Assembly (NCBI GenBank): GCA_040219275.1
Contig: JAVJSU010000006.1
Location: forward strand, 93,283-157,282
From: JAVJSU01 sp040219275
Lineage (GTDB): Bacteria; Chloroflexota; Anaerolineae; Aggregatilineales; Phototrophicaceae
Length of the DNA: 64,000 bases
Direction: 5' to 3'
The translations under genes and the position numbers were made by a program. Positions within the stretch are counted from its first letter, which is position 1. Every line of letters begins with the position of its first letter. Positions 34,564 through 43,097 of this stretch are shown here, piece after piece. The notes beneath the pieces were generated by a model. It worked only from the letters and a program-made list of their open reading frames with translations. It ran no database searches and was not told the DNA's origin.

Positions 34564-35447
34564 GCCTTCACCGCCCACATTTCAACTTCAACCAACAAAC
34601 CAGGAAGTAACTGAGCTTGCACCGCTGTCCGTACAGGGCGTGGCTCCGGCATAAATTCTACATAGATGCTGTTGAATATGTTCCAGTGAGCCAAATCCGT
34701 AAGATAGACATTTGCCTTAAACACGTTGGCGAAATTACATCCCGCGCTAGCAAGCTGTTTGAGGCAGTTTTCCATCGTTACGCGGGTCTGTTCTTCGATA
34801 GTATCTCCCACAATCATACCTGTCTGGTCAATTGCGGCTTGCCCACTGATGACAACCAATTGACCCGGATTGACAATAAGAACAGGCGAATACGGTCCGG
34901 CAGTGATGTGTTGTGATGCTCCAGCAGGAGATTGCTTGATTTGCGTTGGAGGCTGTGCTCCACGAGTACCCATAGGGTATGGCAGATAGCCAGTAAAACC
35001 TGTGATCTTCCAGCGCCCTTCAAACATTTTGCAGTAGTAAAGTGTCTGCCATTGGAGTGAAATGATTTCACCGTCGTCGGCAACAATTTGCCCATTGAAT
35101 TTTTTGTGTAGCACTGCCGCGCCATCCTTGATCTCAATATCGCGCAGGTATGTTGCGTCAATGAGACCAGACCGAAGCGTATCGACATTAACCTTCCCTA
35201 GCATCTCGCGTGACTGTTTCAGCCAGGTGTCACGATAGGTAGTCACTGATGGAAAGTCGAGCCGCCAGTTATCGGGGTTGTCGCTCTTGCTCCCATCCAT
35301 ACCAATAAATCCCTCGGCCAAGAAGTCATCCTCGACCATTGACCAATCGCCTTTCAGGAAAGCTTCAATATCCCGTTCGACCAACATATGCCATAGGATA
35401 TGACGGTCGCTCTCTGGTGGAAATGGATTGTTATAAACCTGTGTCAT
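34560..35447 (-). CDS. NTF2/SnoaL-like domain fused to a RidA domain
   Basis: A 295-residue two-domain protein. Residues 1-155 look like an NTF2/SnoaL fold (ILWHMLVERDIEAFLKGDW, DFLAEGFIG, YYCKMFEGRWKITGFTGYLP). Residues 175-295 are a RidA/YjgF domain (SPVLIVNPGQLVVISGQAAID, VFKANVYLTDLAHWNIFNSIYVEF, RPVRTAVQAQLLPGLLVEVEMWAV), including the conserved Arg that binds the substrate carboxylate. RidA proteins hydrolyse reactive enamines/imines. It overlaps both neighbours by ATGA. The fusion is unusual; the N-terminal domain may bind a pathway intermediate. Confidence 0.85.
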   Translation of the reverse strand: MTQVYNNPFPPESDRHILWHMLVERDIEAFLKGDWSMVEDDFLAEGFIGMDGSKSDNPDNWRLDFPSVTTYRDTWLKQSREMLGKVNVDTLRSGLIDATYLRDIEIKDGAAVLHKKFNGQIVADDGEIISLQWQTLYYCKMFEGRWKITGFTGYLPYPMGTRGAQPPTQIKQSPAGASQHITAGPYSPVLIVNPGQLVVISGQAAIDQTGMIVGDTIEEQTRVTMENCLKQLASAGCNFANVFKANVYLTDLAHWNIFNSIYVEFMPEPRPVRTAVQAQLLPGLLVEVEMWAVKA

Positions 35448-36574
35448 GAATATATCTCCTGACGGATACGGTAATGAGAGATCGCATCTGGATCAAGTTC
35501 TACACCTAAGCCAGCCCCATCCGGTAGATAAGCATAAGGTGGCTCGATCTTCAATGGTTGCTTGAGTAGATCATGACTGCGTACCATCCGTCCAAAGATA
35601 TCGCTGGGATATGTGCAACTTTGCGCCGCCATTGACTGATGTATATACATCGCTTCCAGAATGCCAAGATCGACTTCTGAGCCATGCCAGCTTGGAAGAT
35701 TTGCGGCATGGGCGATATGATCCAATTGTTGGAATTTGGCTAACCCGCCATTGAAGTTAAAGCCATCTACAGCTTGATTCTGTAAAGCGGAGATCGCATC
35801 ATGGACACGTTGACCGTGCAAGATATAGGGGAGCGAAACGTGTAGGAAGATGGGTATGCTACTATAGGAACGCAGATCACGGTAATCGTTCAACATATAG
35901 CGTGGTATTGGATCTTCCAGACACAGAACGTTGCCAATTTCGCGTAGACCATCAATGCGCTGTTTCGTTTTCGCAACTGTTTCCCAACGTTCATTCGGGT
36001 CCAAGATGACCCCCATTCCTGGTGCCGCCTCGGCAATTGTCGCGCACCATGCGACGACATCATCCTCAAGATCGCATTTTAGCTTCCAGCAATTGAACCC
36101 TTGCTCGGCAAACCGCACAGCGAGATCTCCCATTTCTGAAATGGTGCGATGCCCTGTCCATGCACTGACTAGCACCCGCTCGCGTACTGCACCACCAAGC
36201 AAATCAACCAATGGCAAGTCATGGCTCTTCGCATAGCCGTCCCAAATGGCACATTCAAAACCGTCATACTCCCGGTATAAACCAATAGGCAGTGATTGTC
36301 GATTGATGGCTTTCAATGATTGACCTATCAACGACTTAGCAATTGCATCTAATGTTGGCCAATCATGACCACGATAGCATTCACCAAGCGCGATGACACC
36401 GTTATCAAGTTCCACTTGGAGGATGACTTTTGAGATTTCATCAAACTGCTTGGACCATCCTGGTGATCCGGCAATTGGTAGCTTATGCAGAGGACGATCC
36501 AGTTCCGGACTGTTGATCGTACCACTTTTGGCAGGGACAATAACCTCATCGATAATAATTTTGCGTATTTTCAT
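35444..36574 (-). CDS. enolase-superfamily (mandelate racemase/muconate lactonizing) enzyme
   Basis: A 376-residue protein. The capping domain is followed by a TIM-barrel with ligands of the mandelate racemase group: a KLKCDLEDD stretch (KxK-like base on strand 2), DPNERW (first metal ligand), CLEDPIPRY (second ligand) and a late GSEVDLGI with a His-containing WHGSE. Such enzymes dehydrate sugar acids or racemise acids using Mg2+. In this operon a sugar-acid dehydratase is the likeliest role. Overlaps both neighbours by ATGA. Confidence 0.87.
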   Translation of the reverse strand: MKIRKIIIDEVIVPAKSGTINSPELDRPLHKLPIAGSPGWSKQFDEISKVILQVELDNGVIALGECYRGHDWPTLDAIAKSLIGQSLKAINRQSLPIGLYREYDGFECAIWDGYAKSHDLPLVDLLGGAVRERVLVSAWTGHRTISEMGDLAVRFAEQGFNCWKLKCDLEDDVVAWCATIAEAAPGMGVILDPNERWETVAKTKQRIDGLREIGNVLCLEDPIPRYMLNDYRDLRSYSSIPIFLHVSLPYILHGQRVHDAISALQNQAVDGFNFNGGLAKFQQLDHIAHAANLPSWHGSEVDLGILEAMYIHQSMAAQSCTYPSDIFGRMVRSHDLLKQPLKIEPPYAYLPDGAGLGVELDPDAISHYRIRQEIYS

Positions 36575-37365
36575 GTGAAATCCTGGTTATATAACAGCGC
36601 GGTCTTCCCCGCATCAACGCGCAACGTCTGCCCCGTGATAGCACGGCTCATGTCCGATAGTAAAAATGCGACAACCCAACCACAATCTATTGGCTTGATC
36701 TCAAATTTGAGTGCCTGCTGATTCTGGCTGTGCTGTTGTATCCAATCCATCGGACTGTCGGTCCAAGCCGCCATTAGTGCAATGTTTTGTTCGGCATGAA
36801 CATAGCCCGGTGCTACAGCGTTGCATCGGATATTGTACGCTCCTAACTCGACAGCCAGACCGCGTGTGAGACCTTCTACACCTGCTTTTGTACTGGCGTA
36901 AAGTGCGTAACCTGAAATAGTCGAATGTGCATGTACGGATGATATGTTGACGACGCTACCGTTGCCTGCACGATTTAGACGTAATTGGTGTTGCACAAAA
37001 GCACGAGTCATCAACCATACCGCACGCAGGTCTACATCTAACAGACGATCATATTCAGCGTTGCTGGCTTCATGGGCAACCTTATTCAACCCAATACCAG
37101 CATTGTTGACCAATCCGTCAAGCTTAATATTTTGTGCGGCTAATGCTTCGAACATATTCAGGACGGTATCAGGGTCAGCAATATCACCGATCAATGGAAT
37201 TGCTTCCGGAAAAGACTGACAGGCTAATGCCACTTTATCAGCATCCAGATCGTTTATAACCAGCCTTCCACCAGATCGATTGACCGCATCGCAGACACCT
37301 CTCCCTACACCGTCCCCCGCTCCACCGGTAATTAGGATTGTTTTACCATGCAGATCACTTATCAT
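36571..37365 (-). CDS. short-chain dehydrogenase/reductase (SDR)
   Basis: A 264-residue classical SDR with GGAGDGVGRGV (cofactor loop, residues 14-24), NNAGIGLNK (about 88), catalytic Ser in VVNISSVHA and the YALYASTKAG motif (Tyr and Lys). C-terminal region ends in a typical GQTLRVDAGKTAL. It oxidises or reduces a hydroxyl on a pathway intermediate with NAD(P). Overlaps the genes on both sides by 4 bp. Confidence 0.92.
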   Translation of the reverse strand: MISDLHGKTILITGGAGDGVGRGVCDAVNRSGGRLVINDLDADKVALACQSFPEAIPLIGDIADPDTVLNMFEALAAQNIKLDGLVNNAGIGLNKVAHEASNAEYDRLLDVDLRAVWLMTRAFVQHQLRLNRAGNGSVVNISSVHAHSTISGYALYASTKAGVEGLTRGLAVELGAYNIRCNAVAPGYVHAEQNIALMAAWTDSPMDWIQQHSQNQQALKFEIKPIDCGWVVAFLLSDMSRAITGQTLRVDAGKTALLYNQDFT

Positions 37366-38633
37366 CGGTACAGTCCTTCAACATGATGACGATATGCGGT
37401 CATGTCGATGACAGTGTGTTTCAAACGGGCTTCCTCAGCAGCAAATGCCAGCAGGTGGCTTTCAAGGCTTTCACGTGCGGTTGTCAGACTATCATCGGGT
37501 ATGCCTCTCAAAGCATTGACGAAGCCACGCATCAGCCCGGTATCTCCACCACCATGCCCACTACGCTCAATAAATTCGACAGGGACTGTTTCTTTCTTGC
37601 CGGTGTGATGATGGTAGATATTGATTTTATATGGATCGCGGAATTTTCCAGTCAGGGTCGCATTCGTACCATCAATTCGGATACTTCGGCTTTCTTCGTG
37701 ACCCTGACCGTTCATAATGAGTGTCGCCGTAATGTCATCTTCGTATTGGAGGTTTACGGTCTGATGATCTACGACGTTATTATCACAATGATACACACAG
37801 CGCCCATAAGGGCTGGTGCGTAAAGTCTCTAACCGAGCTTCACGAGTCGCAATTGGTGTGACGACCTCATGGGGCCAGCCAGGGTTATCTGTGCCATAGA
37901 ATCGCTGTGCATCATATTTGCACGTTTCAGCAACCGGGCAACCATCCGTGCAACGAAGTGGCACATCAGGATGCGGCGCGTTTTCTGACGTAAAATGAGT
38001 CAAACTACCAAATGAGTTGAGATGCAGTACTTTGCGGCGCAATAACCACTGCAAAATATCGAAATCGTGACAACACTTGGTCAGGATCATCGGTGAGGAT
38101 AGGTCGGAGTTTCGCCAATTACCACGCACGAAACTGTGTGCCATATGCCAGTATGCTAAATTCTCGCGGTGATCCAAACTGATAATGCGTCCTAGTGTTC
38201 CCTCGTCAATAATGCGACGCAAGGTTCGAAAAAATGGTGTATAACGTAGCACATGGCAGACTTGAAGCAACCTCCCCTGTGCTTCCGCTGTCTGGATCAA
38301 GCTGACGTTTTCACTTAAGATTGGCGTCATGGGTTTTTCGAGTAGCACGTCGTAGCCCGCTTCCAGTGCGGCGATTGTAGAAGCGTAGTGCATGCGATCC
38401 ATGGTCGCATTGATCACCGCGTCCGCGTGTTTACCCGCATTCAGCAGGTCTTCCCAAGTTGTGAAACATTGCTTTGCATCCAGTCCGTGTTGTTGTGCAA
38501 ATGCTTCACGGCGTTGTGTGTCAGGTTCGGCAACACCTACGATTTTTAAATCATCGGGATACTCTAGTGCAAAATTGGCGTATAAGGTGCCGCGTACACC
38601 TGCACCAAACACGATCGCTTTAATAGGTGGCAT
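37362..38633 (-). CDS. Gfo/Idh/MocA-family oxidoreductase
   Basis: A 423-residue protein. Rossmann start AIVFGAGVRGTLYANFALEYP (residues 5-25) and the EKPMTP motif (about 103), followed by the CHVLRYTPFF and KCCHDFDILQW strands (His/Asp of the active site). The family interconverts hydroxyls and ketones on sugars, inositols and sugar acids with NAD(P). A cluster of cysteines in the middle (CTDGCPVAETCKYDA) could bind a metal. First enzyme gene behind the transporter genes; overlaps the SDR gene by ATGA. Confidence 0.9.
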   Translation of the reverse strand: MPPIKAIVFGAGVRGTLYANFALEYPDDLKIVGVAEPDTQRREAFAQQHGLDAKQCFTTWEDLLNAGKHADAVINATMDRMHYASTIAALEAGYDVLLEKPMTPILSENVSLIQTAEAQGRLLQVCHVLRYTPFFRTLRRIIDEGTLGRIISLDHRENLAYWHMAHSFVRGNWRNSDLSSPMILTKCCHDFDILQWLLRRKVLHLNSFGSLTHFTSENAPHPDVPLRCTDGCPVAETCKYDAQRFYGTDNPGWPHEVVTPIATREARLETLRTSPYGRCVYHCDNNVVDHQTVNLQYEDDITATLIMNGQGHEESRSIRIDGTNATLTGKFRDPYKINIYHHHTGKKETVPVEFIERSGHGGGDTGLMRGFVNALRGIPDDSLTTARESLESHLLAFAAEEARLKHTVIDMTAYRHHVEGLYR

Positions 38634-38744
38634 GTGAAACTCCAGTTTTAAATGTCGTAGTTACAATCAGAATAATGTAGCCAAAAATCATTCAGAACGA
38701 TCTTGCAATTGGATCGGTCACCTGACGATAAGTAACTAACTACA

Positions 38745-39824
38745 TTACTCAATTTCATCGGGCATAATCACACCTGCCAGGTTCAAATCTTCTGCAAAAT
38801 GACAGGCTACACGATGTCCGCCCTGAGTTAACGGACGTAATTCGGGTGCTTCGGTCGCGCATTTTTCTTCCGTGTAGTTACAGCGCGGGTGGAAATAACA
38901 GCCTGATGGTGGATTGGAGGGATCAGCCACCTGACCTTTTAGGCGAATACGTCGTCTTTTGTTACGCTGGCGTGGATTCGAAATAGGCACAGATGAAATT
39001 AAAGCTTCTGTATAGGGGTGTCGCGGTTTAACATAAAGGTCTAACCCCTCAGAGACTTCAGCAATCTTACCGACATACATCACCACAACCCGGTCACAAA
39101 TATGCCGAATCACACTCAAATCATGAGAGATAAACAAGTAAGTCAGATCAAACTCATCCTGTAATTCTTCCAATAGGTTGATAATTTGGGCACGAACCGA
39201 CACATCCAAAGCGGATACTGCTTCATCCGCAACAATTAATCGTGGATTTGTAACCAATGCCCGTGCAATAACGACACGTTGGCGCTCCCCACCACTGAAG
39301 GCATGTGGATAGCGCTTCATGTATTCAGGACGTAATCCCACACGACGAAGAAGATATGCAACACGATCCTCCCAATCACGCGCTGTACCGATCTTATTTA
39401 CCCGTAGCACCTCGCTAATGTTCTGAAACACTGTCATACGCGGGTTGAGTGAAGAATAGGGGTCTTGAAAGATCATCCGAATGTCTTTGTGATAGGGGCG
39501 TAGTTGCTGTCCCTTAAGTGGTGCTAAATCCACCACATTACCGCTACTATTCCGAAAGCGCATCTGTCCATCTGTGACTTCATAGGCACGCACAATGCAG
39601 CGTCCAACGGTAGATTTACCACAGCCGGATTCCCCAACAAGTCCAAGAATCTCCCCCTGCCGAATATTGAAACTTACATCATCTACTGCCTTGACCTGAC
39701 CAACCGCCCGCGATACCAATCCCTTTTTGATCTGAAAGTGCATTTTCAGGTTACGAACTTCAAGCAGATTTTGTTCATCTTCCATCTGCATATCTTGATT
39801 GTGCAGTGTGTTCTGGTTAATCAT
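38745..39824 (-). CDS. ABC transporter ATP-binding protein, OppF/DppF type
   Basis: A 359-residue ATPase. Walker A GESGCGKSTVGR, signature FSGGERQRVVIARAL, Walker B LIVADEAVSALDVSVRAQ and the C-terminal oligopeptide-transporter domain with the CYFHPRC cysteine pattern (possible 4Fe-4S-like site typical of Opp/Dpp ATPases). It overlaps the OppD-type gene by 8 bp. Together with four other genes it forms a complete importer for oligopeptides or oligosaccharides. Confidence 0.93.
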   Translation of the reverse strand: MINQNTLHNQDMQMEDEQNLLEVRNLKMHFQIKKGLVSRAVGQVKAVDDVSFNIRQGEILGLVGESGCGKSTVGRCIVRAYEVTDGQMRFRNSSGNVVDLAPLKGQQLRPYHKDIRMIFQDPYSSLNPRMTVFQNISEVLRVNKIGTARDWEDRVAYLLRRVGLRPEYMKRYPHAFSGGERQRVVIARALVTNPRLIVADEAVSALDVSVRAQIINLLEELQDEFDLTYLFISHDLSVIRHICDRVVVMYVGKIAEVSEGLDLYVKPRHPYTEALISSVPISNPRQRNKRRRIRLKGQVADPSNPPSGCYFHPRCNYTEEKCATEAPELRPLTQGGHRVACHFAEDLNLAGVIMPDEIE

Positions 39825-40842
39825 TCGCTGTTGCCTCCATCATGTTTTCGTAGAGTAAACAACGCACCATATCATTTTCATTAAGTTCCGTTGTTTCAGG
39901 CACAATTGTTTTGCATTGTTCAATGCGCTCCCTACAACGGGGATGAAAACTGCACCCGGTTGGACGACGGAAGGGATTCGGTATCATGCCCTGAATGGGG
40001 TCTAGTTCATAGCGCTTCATAGCAATTTTGGGAATAGACCGAAGCAACGCCTTCGTATAAGGGTGTTTCGGATTGTTGAAGATCGTATCCACATCGCTGT
40101 ATTCAACGATCTTCCCGAGGTACATCACGGCTACCTCATCAGCAATCTCAGCAACCACCCCTAAATCGTGGGTAATAAAGAGCACTGACATACCATACTC
40201 TTCTTGAATGTTCGAAATCAGATCTAGAATGTTGGCTTGTGTGGTTACATCCAGTGCAGTTGTCGGCTCGTCAGCGATTAGTAGTTTGGGATTACAAGCG
40301 AGTGCCATCGCGATCATGACACGTTGACGCATTCCCCCACTGAGACGGAAGGGGTACTCATCAATGATGCGTTCAGGTTTGGGTAACTCAACCAAACGAA
40401 GAAGTTCAATGGTACGGTTATACGCTTCTTGATTGGAAACATTCTCATGCACCCGGATCGTTTCCATGATCTGATTCCCGACGGTATGCATAACGCTCAG
40501 CGATGTCATAGGCTCTTGAAAAATCATAGAAATTTCACCACCACGAATCTGACGGATTTCAGAACCATTCGACTTTAGGCTAACAATATCAATCGGGTCG
40601 CTTGTGCCTTGATCTGTCTGGCGATAATAGAGAATTTTCCCACCTACGATTTTTCCCGGAGAGCGCAAAATTTTTAGAAATGCGCGACTGGTGACACTCT
40701 TTCCACAGCCACTTTCACCTACGAGGCAGGTTGTTTTCCCACGCTTGATCTTGAGGTCAACGCCATCTACAGCTTTGACGATCCCTTCATCAGTAAAGAA
40801 GTGAAGGTGGAGGTCTTGAACATCTAATAAAATATCATTCAT
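39817..40842 (-). CDS. ABC transporter ATP-binding protein, OppD/DppD type
   Basis: A 341-residue ATPase with Walker A GESGCGKSVTSR, signature RLSGGMRQRVMIAMAL, Walker B LIADEPTTALDVTTQ and the C-terminal SFHPRC motif. Partner of the OppF-type protein encoded next. It starts 11 bp after the OppC-type gene, so the five transporter genes are one transcription unit. Confidence 0.93.
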   Translation of the reverse strand: MNDILLDVQDLHLHFFTDEGIVKAVDGVDLKIKRGKTTCLVGESGCGKSVTSRAFLKILRSPGKIVGGKILYYRQTDQGTSDPIDIVSLKSNGSEIRQIRGGEISMIFQEPMTSLSVMHTVGNQIMETIRVHENVSNQEAYNRTIELLRLVELPKPERIIDEYPFRLSGGMRQRVMIAMALACNPKLLIADEPTTALDVTTQANILDLISNIQEEYGMSVLFITHDLGVVAEIADEVAVMYLGKIVEYSDVDTIFNNPKHPYTKALLRSIPKIAMKRYELDPIQGMIPNPFRRPTGCSFHPRCRERIEQCKTIVPETTELNENDMVRCLLYENMMEATAND

Positions 40843-40853
40843 TTTGTTTCTTC

Positions 40854-42017
40854 CTAATAGGGGTCAGCCGCATCACGCAACCCATCACCAAAAAAGTTGA
40901 ACGCCAATACAACAACGATGACGGCGAGGGCTGGCAGAAGTAGCCACGGATGGTTGGCGATGACCGTTACACTTTGCGCTTCCATTAACAGCACCCCCCA
41001 GCTTACTGCCGGTTCACGAAGCCCTAAACCTAAAAAGCTCAGTGCGGTTTCAGCAAGGATCATGCCCGGAATTGCCAATGTGAGCGAAGCAATGATATGG
41101 CTGTAAAATGACGGGAGCATGTGCCTCAGTATGAGTCTTCTTCGGGGAACACCATCCAATCTTGCCGCCATGACAAAGTCTTCTTCACGCAATGCAAGAA
41201 ATTTACTTCGTACAACACGTGCCATCCCGGTCCAGGCTCGTAACGAAATAATGAGTGTGATGATGAAGTACACGCGCACAATGGGCCAGTCGATGGGCAC
41301 CATCGCGGCAATTGCAATCAGAATGGGTAAATCTGGCACAGAATTGATGATCTCAATGAGCCGTTGAATGATGTTGTCCACAGTTCCACCGAGCAAACCG
41401 GAAATCCCCCCGAGGATAATGCCTATGGTTGTACTCAGCCCGACCCCGACCAACCCAATACTCAGTGAAATCCGACTTGCAAAGATTATTCGGCTAAAGA
41501 GATCGTGTCCTATCTCATCGCCTCCCAATAGGTAAAAAGGTGCGCCTGGCGTTTTGGGTCCGAACAAGCGTATATCCGTTTCAATGATGCCAAATAGTGC
41601 ATAAGGCTCACCCCGTACCAAGAATCCAACAGGGATGATGGTTTCCCTATCGACCTCAAATACCTTTTTGAAGGATACAGGATCACGCTCGAAAGAATAG
41701 CCGTATACAAAGGGATCAAACCTACCATCCTGAAACAGATGAAGGCTCTGCGGCGGGGCATGGACGTACTCCGCAATGTAGAACCCGGATGAATTCGGGG
41801 CGAAAAAATCAGCGAAAATGGCAACAAAATAAAACATCATAATAATGAAAGCACTAATCATGGCGAGCTTATGATGGCGAAATTTCCACCACATGAGTTG
41901 CCACTGAGATGCCATTTCTAGTTTAGCTTCGTCCTCTACTTCAAACTCATAGCCTGCCTGCGATGTGCTCAAAACATCCTGTTCAGTATTTGCGACACTC
42001 ATATAATTTTCTTTCAT
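40854..42017 (-). CDS. ABC transporter permease, OppC/DppC type
   Basis: I place the start at the ATG at 42017, directly after the stop of the previous gene (TGATATG, translational coupling); an ATG at 42002 is also possible. About 387 residues with a soluble N-terminus, a first membrane segment (AMISAFIIMMFYFVAIFADFF), an unusual periplasmic stretch, and the permease domain with the EAA-like loop (MARVVRSKFLALREEDFVMAARLDG) that touches the ATPase. Six membrane segments in total. Confidence 0.9.
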   Translation of the reverse strand: MKENYMSVANTEQDVLSTSQAGYEFEVEDEAKLEMASQWQLMWWKFRHHKLAMISAFIIMMFYFVAIFADFFAPNSSGFYIAEYVHAPPQSLHLFQDGRFDPFVYGYSFERDPVSFKKVFEVDRETIIPVGFLVRGEPYALFGIIETDIRLFGPKTPGAPFYLLGGDEIGHDLFSRIIFASRISLSIGLVGVGLSTTIGIILGGISGLLGGTVDNIIQRLIEIINSVPDLPILIAIAAMVPIDWPIVRVYFIITLIISLRAWTGMARVVRSKFLALREEDFVMAARLDGVPRRRLILRHMLPSFYSHIIASLTLAIPGMILAETALSFLGLGLREPAVSWGVLLMEAQSVTVIANHPWLLLPALAVIVVVLAFNFFGDGLRDAADPY

Positions 42018-42018
42018 A

Positions 42019-43008
42019 TCAATCAAGACGAATACGCGGGTCAAGCCATGCCAGGGCAAGATCAGATAGAAATGTGCCAATCACCGTCAGCACACTGAGC
42101 ACAAGGATGAACCCCGATGCGACGAACATGTCCTGATTCAGCAGTGAATTAAACAGAACCGGACCGGATGTGGGCAGGTTAAGGACAATCGAGACAATCA
42201 CTTCACCTGCTACCAGACCGGGTAATATCCAGCCAATGGTGCTGATAAAGGGATTCAGCGCGTACCGCACCGGATATTTCCAGAGCAACCGTCTTTCAGT
42301 TAAACCTTTGGCACGTGCCGTATCGACATAAGGCTTATTTAATTCATCTAGTAGGTTGGCACGCATGGTACGAATGAGTCCGGCAGTACCGGCTGTTCCA
42401 ATGATGACGACGGGAATCCATAGATGTTTTAAGAAGTCCAGCAACTTTGCTACGCTCCAGGGCGCATCCTGATATTCTGGTGAGAATAACCCTATAAGCG
42501 CCCGACCGCCGTATTTATAGCTCAGGTACATCAGCACTAGCGCCAGCAAAAAGTTTGGAATTGCCAGCCCGATGAAGCCAAAAAATGTAGCAATATGATC
42601 GCCCAGGGTATATTTGTTGACTGCCGAGTAGACCCCAACGGGCAACGCCACGACCCAGATAAACAACACTGACCCTAACGAAATCGCCATTGTCAACGGA
42701 AGACGCTCCATGATAATTTCACCGGCATCACGCTGATACAGGAATGAATACCCGAAGTCCCCCTGTGTAACTACACCCTCAATCCACTTAAAATATTGAA
42801 CAATCATCGGCTGATCCAGCCCATACTGGAGGCGGAGTTGTTCAGCATATTCTGCGGACATGTTGCCACCGGTTTGGGCAGAGAGTTGCCCAATAAGGCG
42901 GGTCACATAATCACCAGGAGGGAGTTGGATGATGATAAATGACAGTATCGAGATGATCCACACAGTAAAAAGCATATAAACAGAACGTTTGGCGATATAT
43001 TTCAACAT
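42019..43008 (-). CDS. ABC transporter permease, OppB/DppB type
   Basis: A 329-residue protein with six membrane segments. N-terminal MLKYIAKRSVYMLFTVWIISILSF and PPGDYV are typical of OppB, and the EAA loop TMRANLLDELNKPYVDTARAKGL is present. It starts just behind the binding-protein gene and overlaps none. Part of the same importer. Confidence 0.92.
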   Translation of the reverse strand: MLKYIAKRSVYMLFTVWIISILSFIIIQLPPGDYVTRLIGQLSAQTGGNMSAEYAEQLRLQYGLDQPMIVQYFKWIEGVVTQGDFGYSFLYQRDAGEIIMERLPLTMAISLGSVLFIWVVALPVGVYSAVNKYTLGDHIATFFGFIGLAIPNFLLALVLMYLSYKYGGRALIGLFSPEYQDAPWSVAKLLDFLKHLWIPVVIIGTAGTAGLIRTMRANLLDELNKPYVDTARAKGLTERRLLWKYPVRYALNPFISTIGWILPGLVAGEVIVSIVLNLPTSGPVLFNSLLNQDMFVASGFILVLSVLTVIGTFLSDLALAWLDPRIRLD

Positions 43009-43097
43009 GATGTTGACCCACTAACTATTACAGTACGTTTCGAATACAGGTTTACCCTGATTTAATCAGGGTAAACCATCGGCTTAATTTCAGCAGA

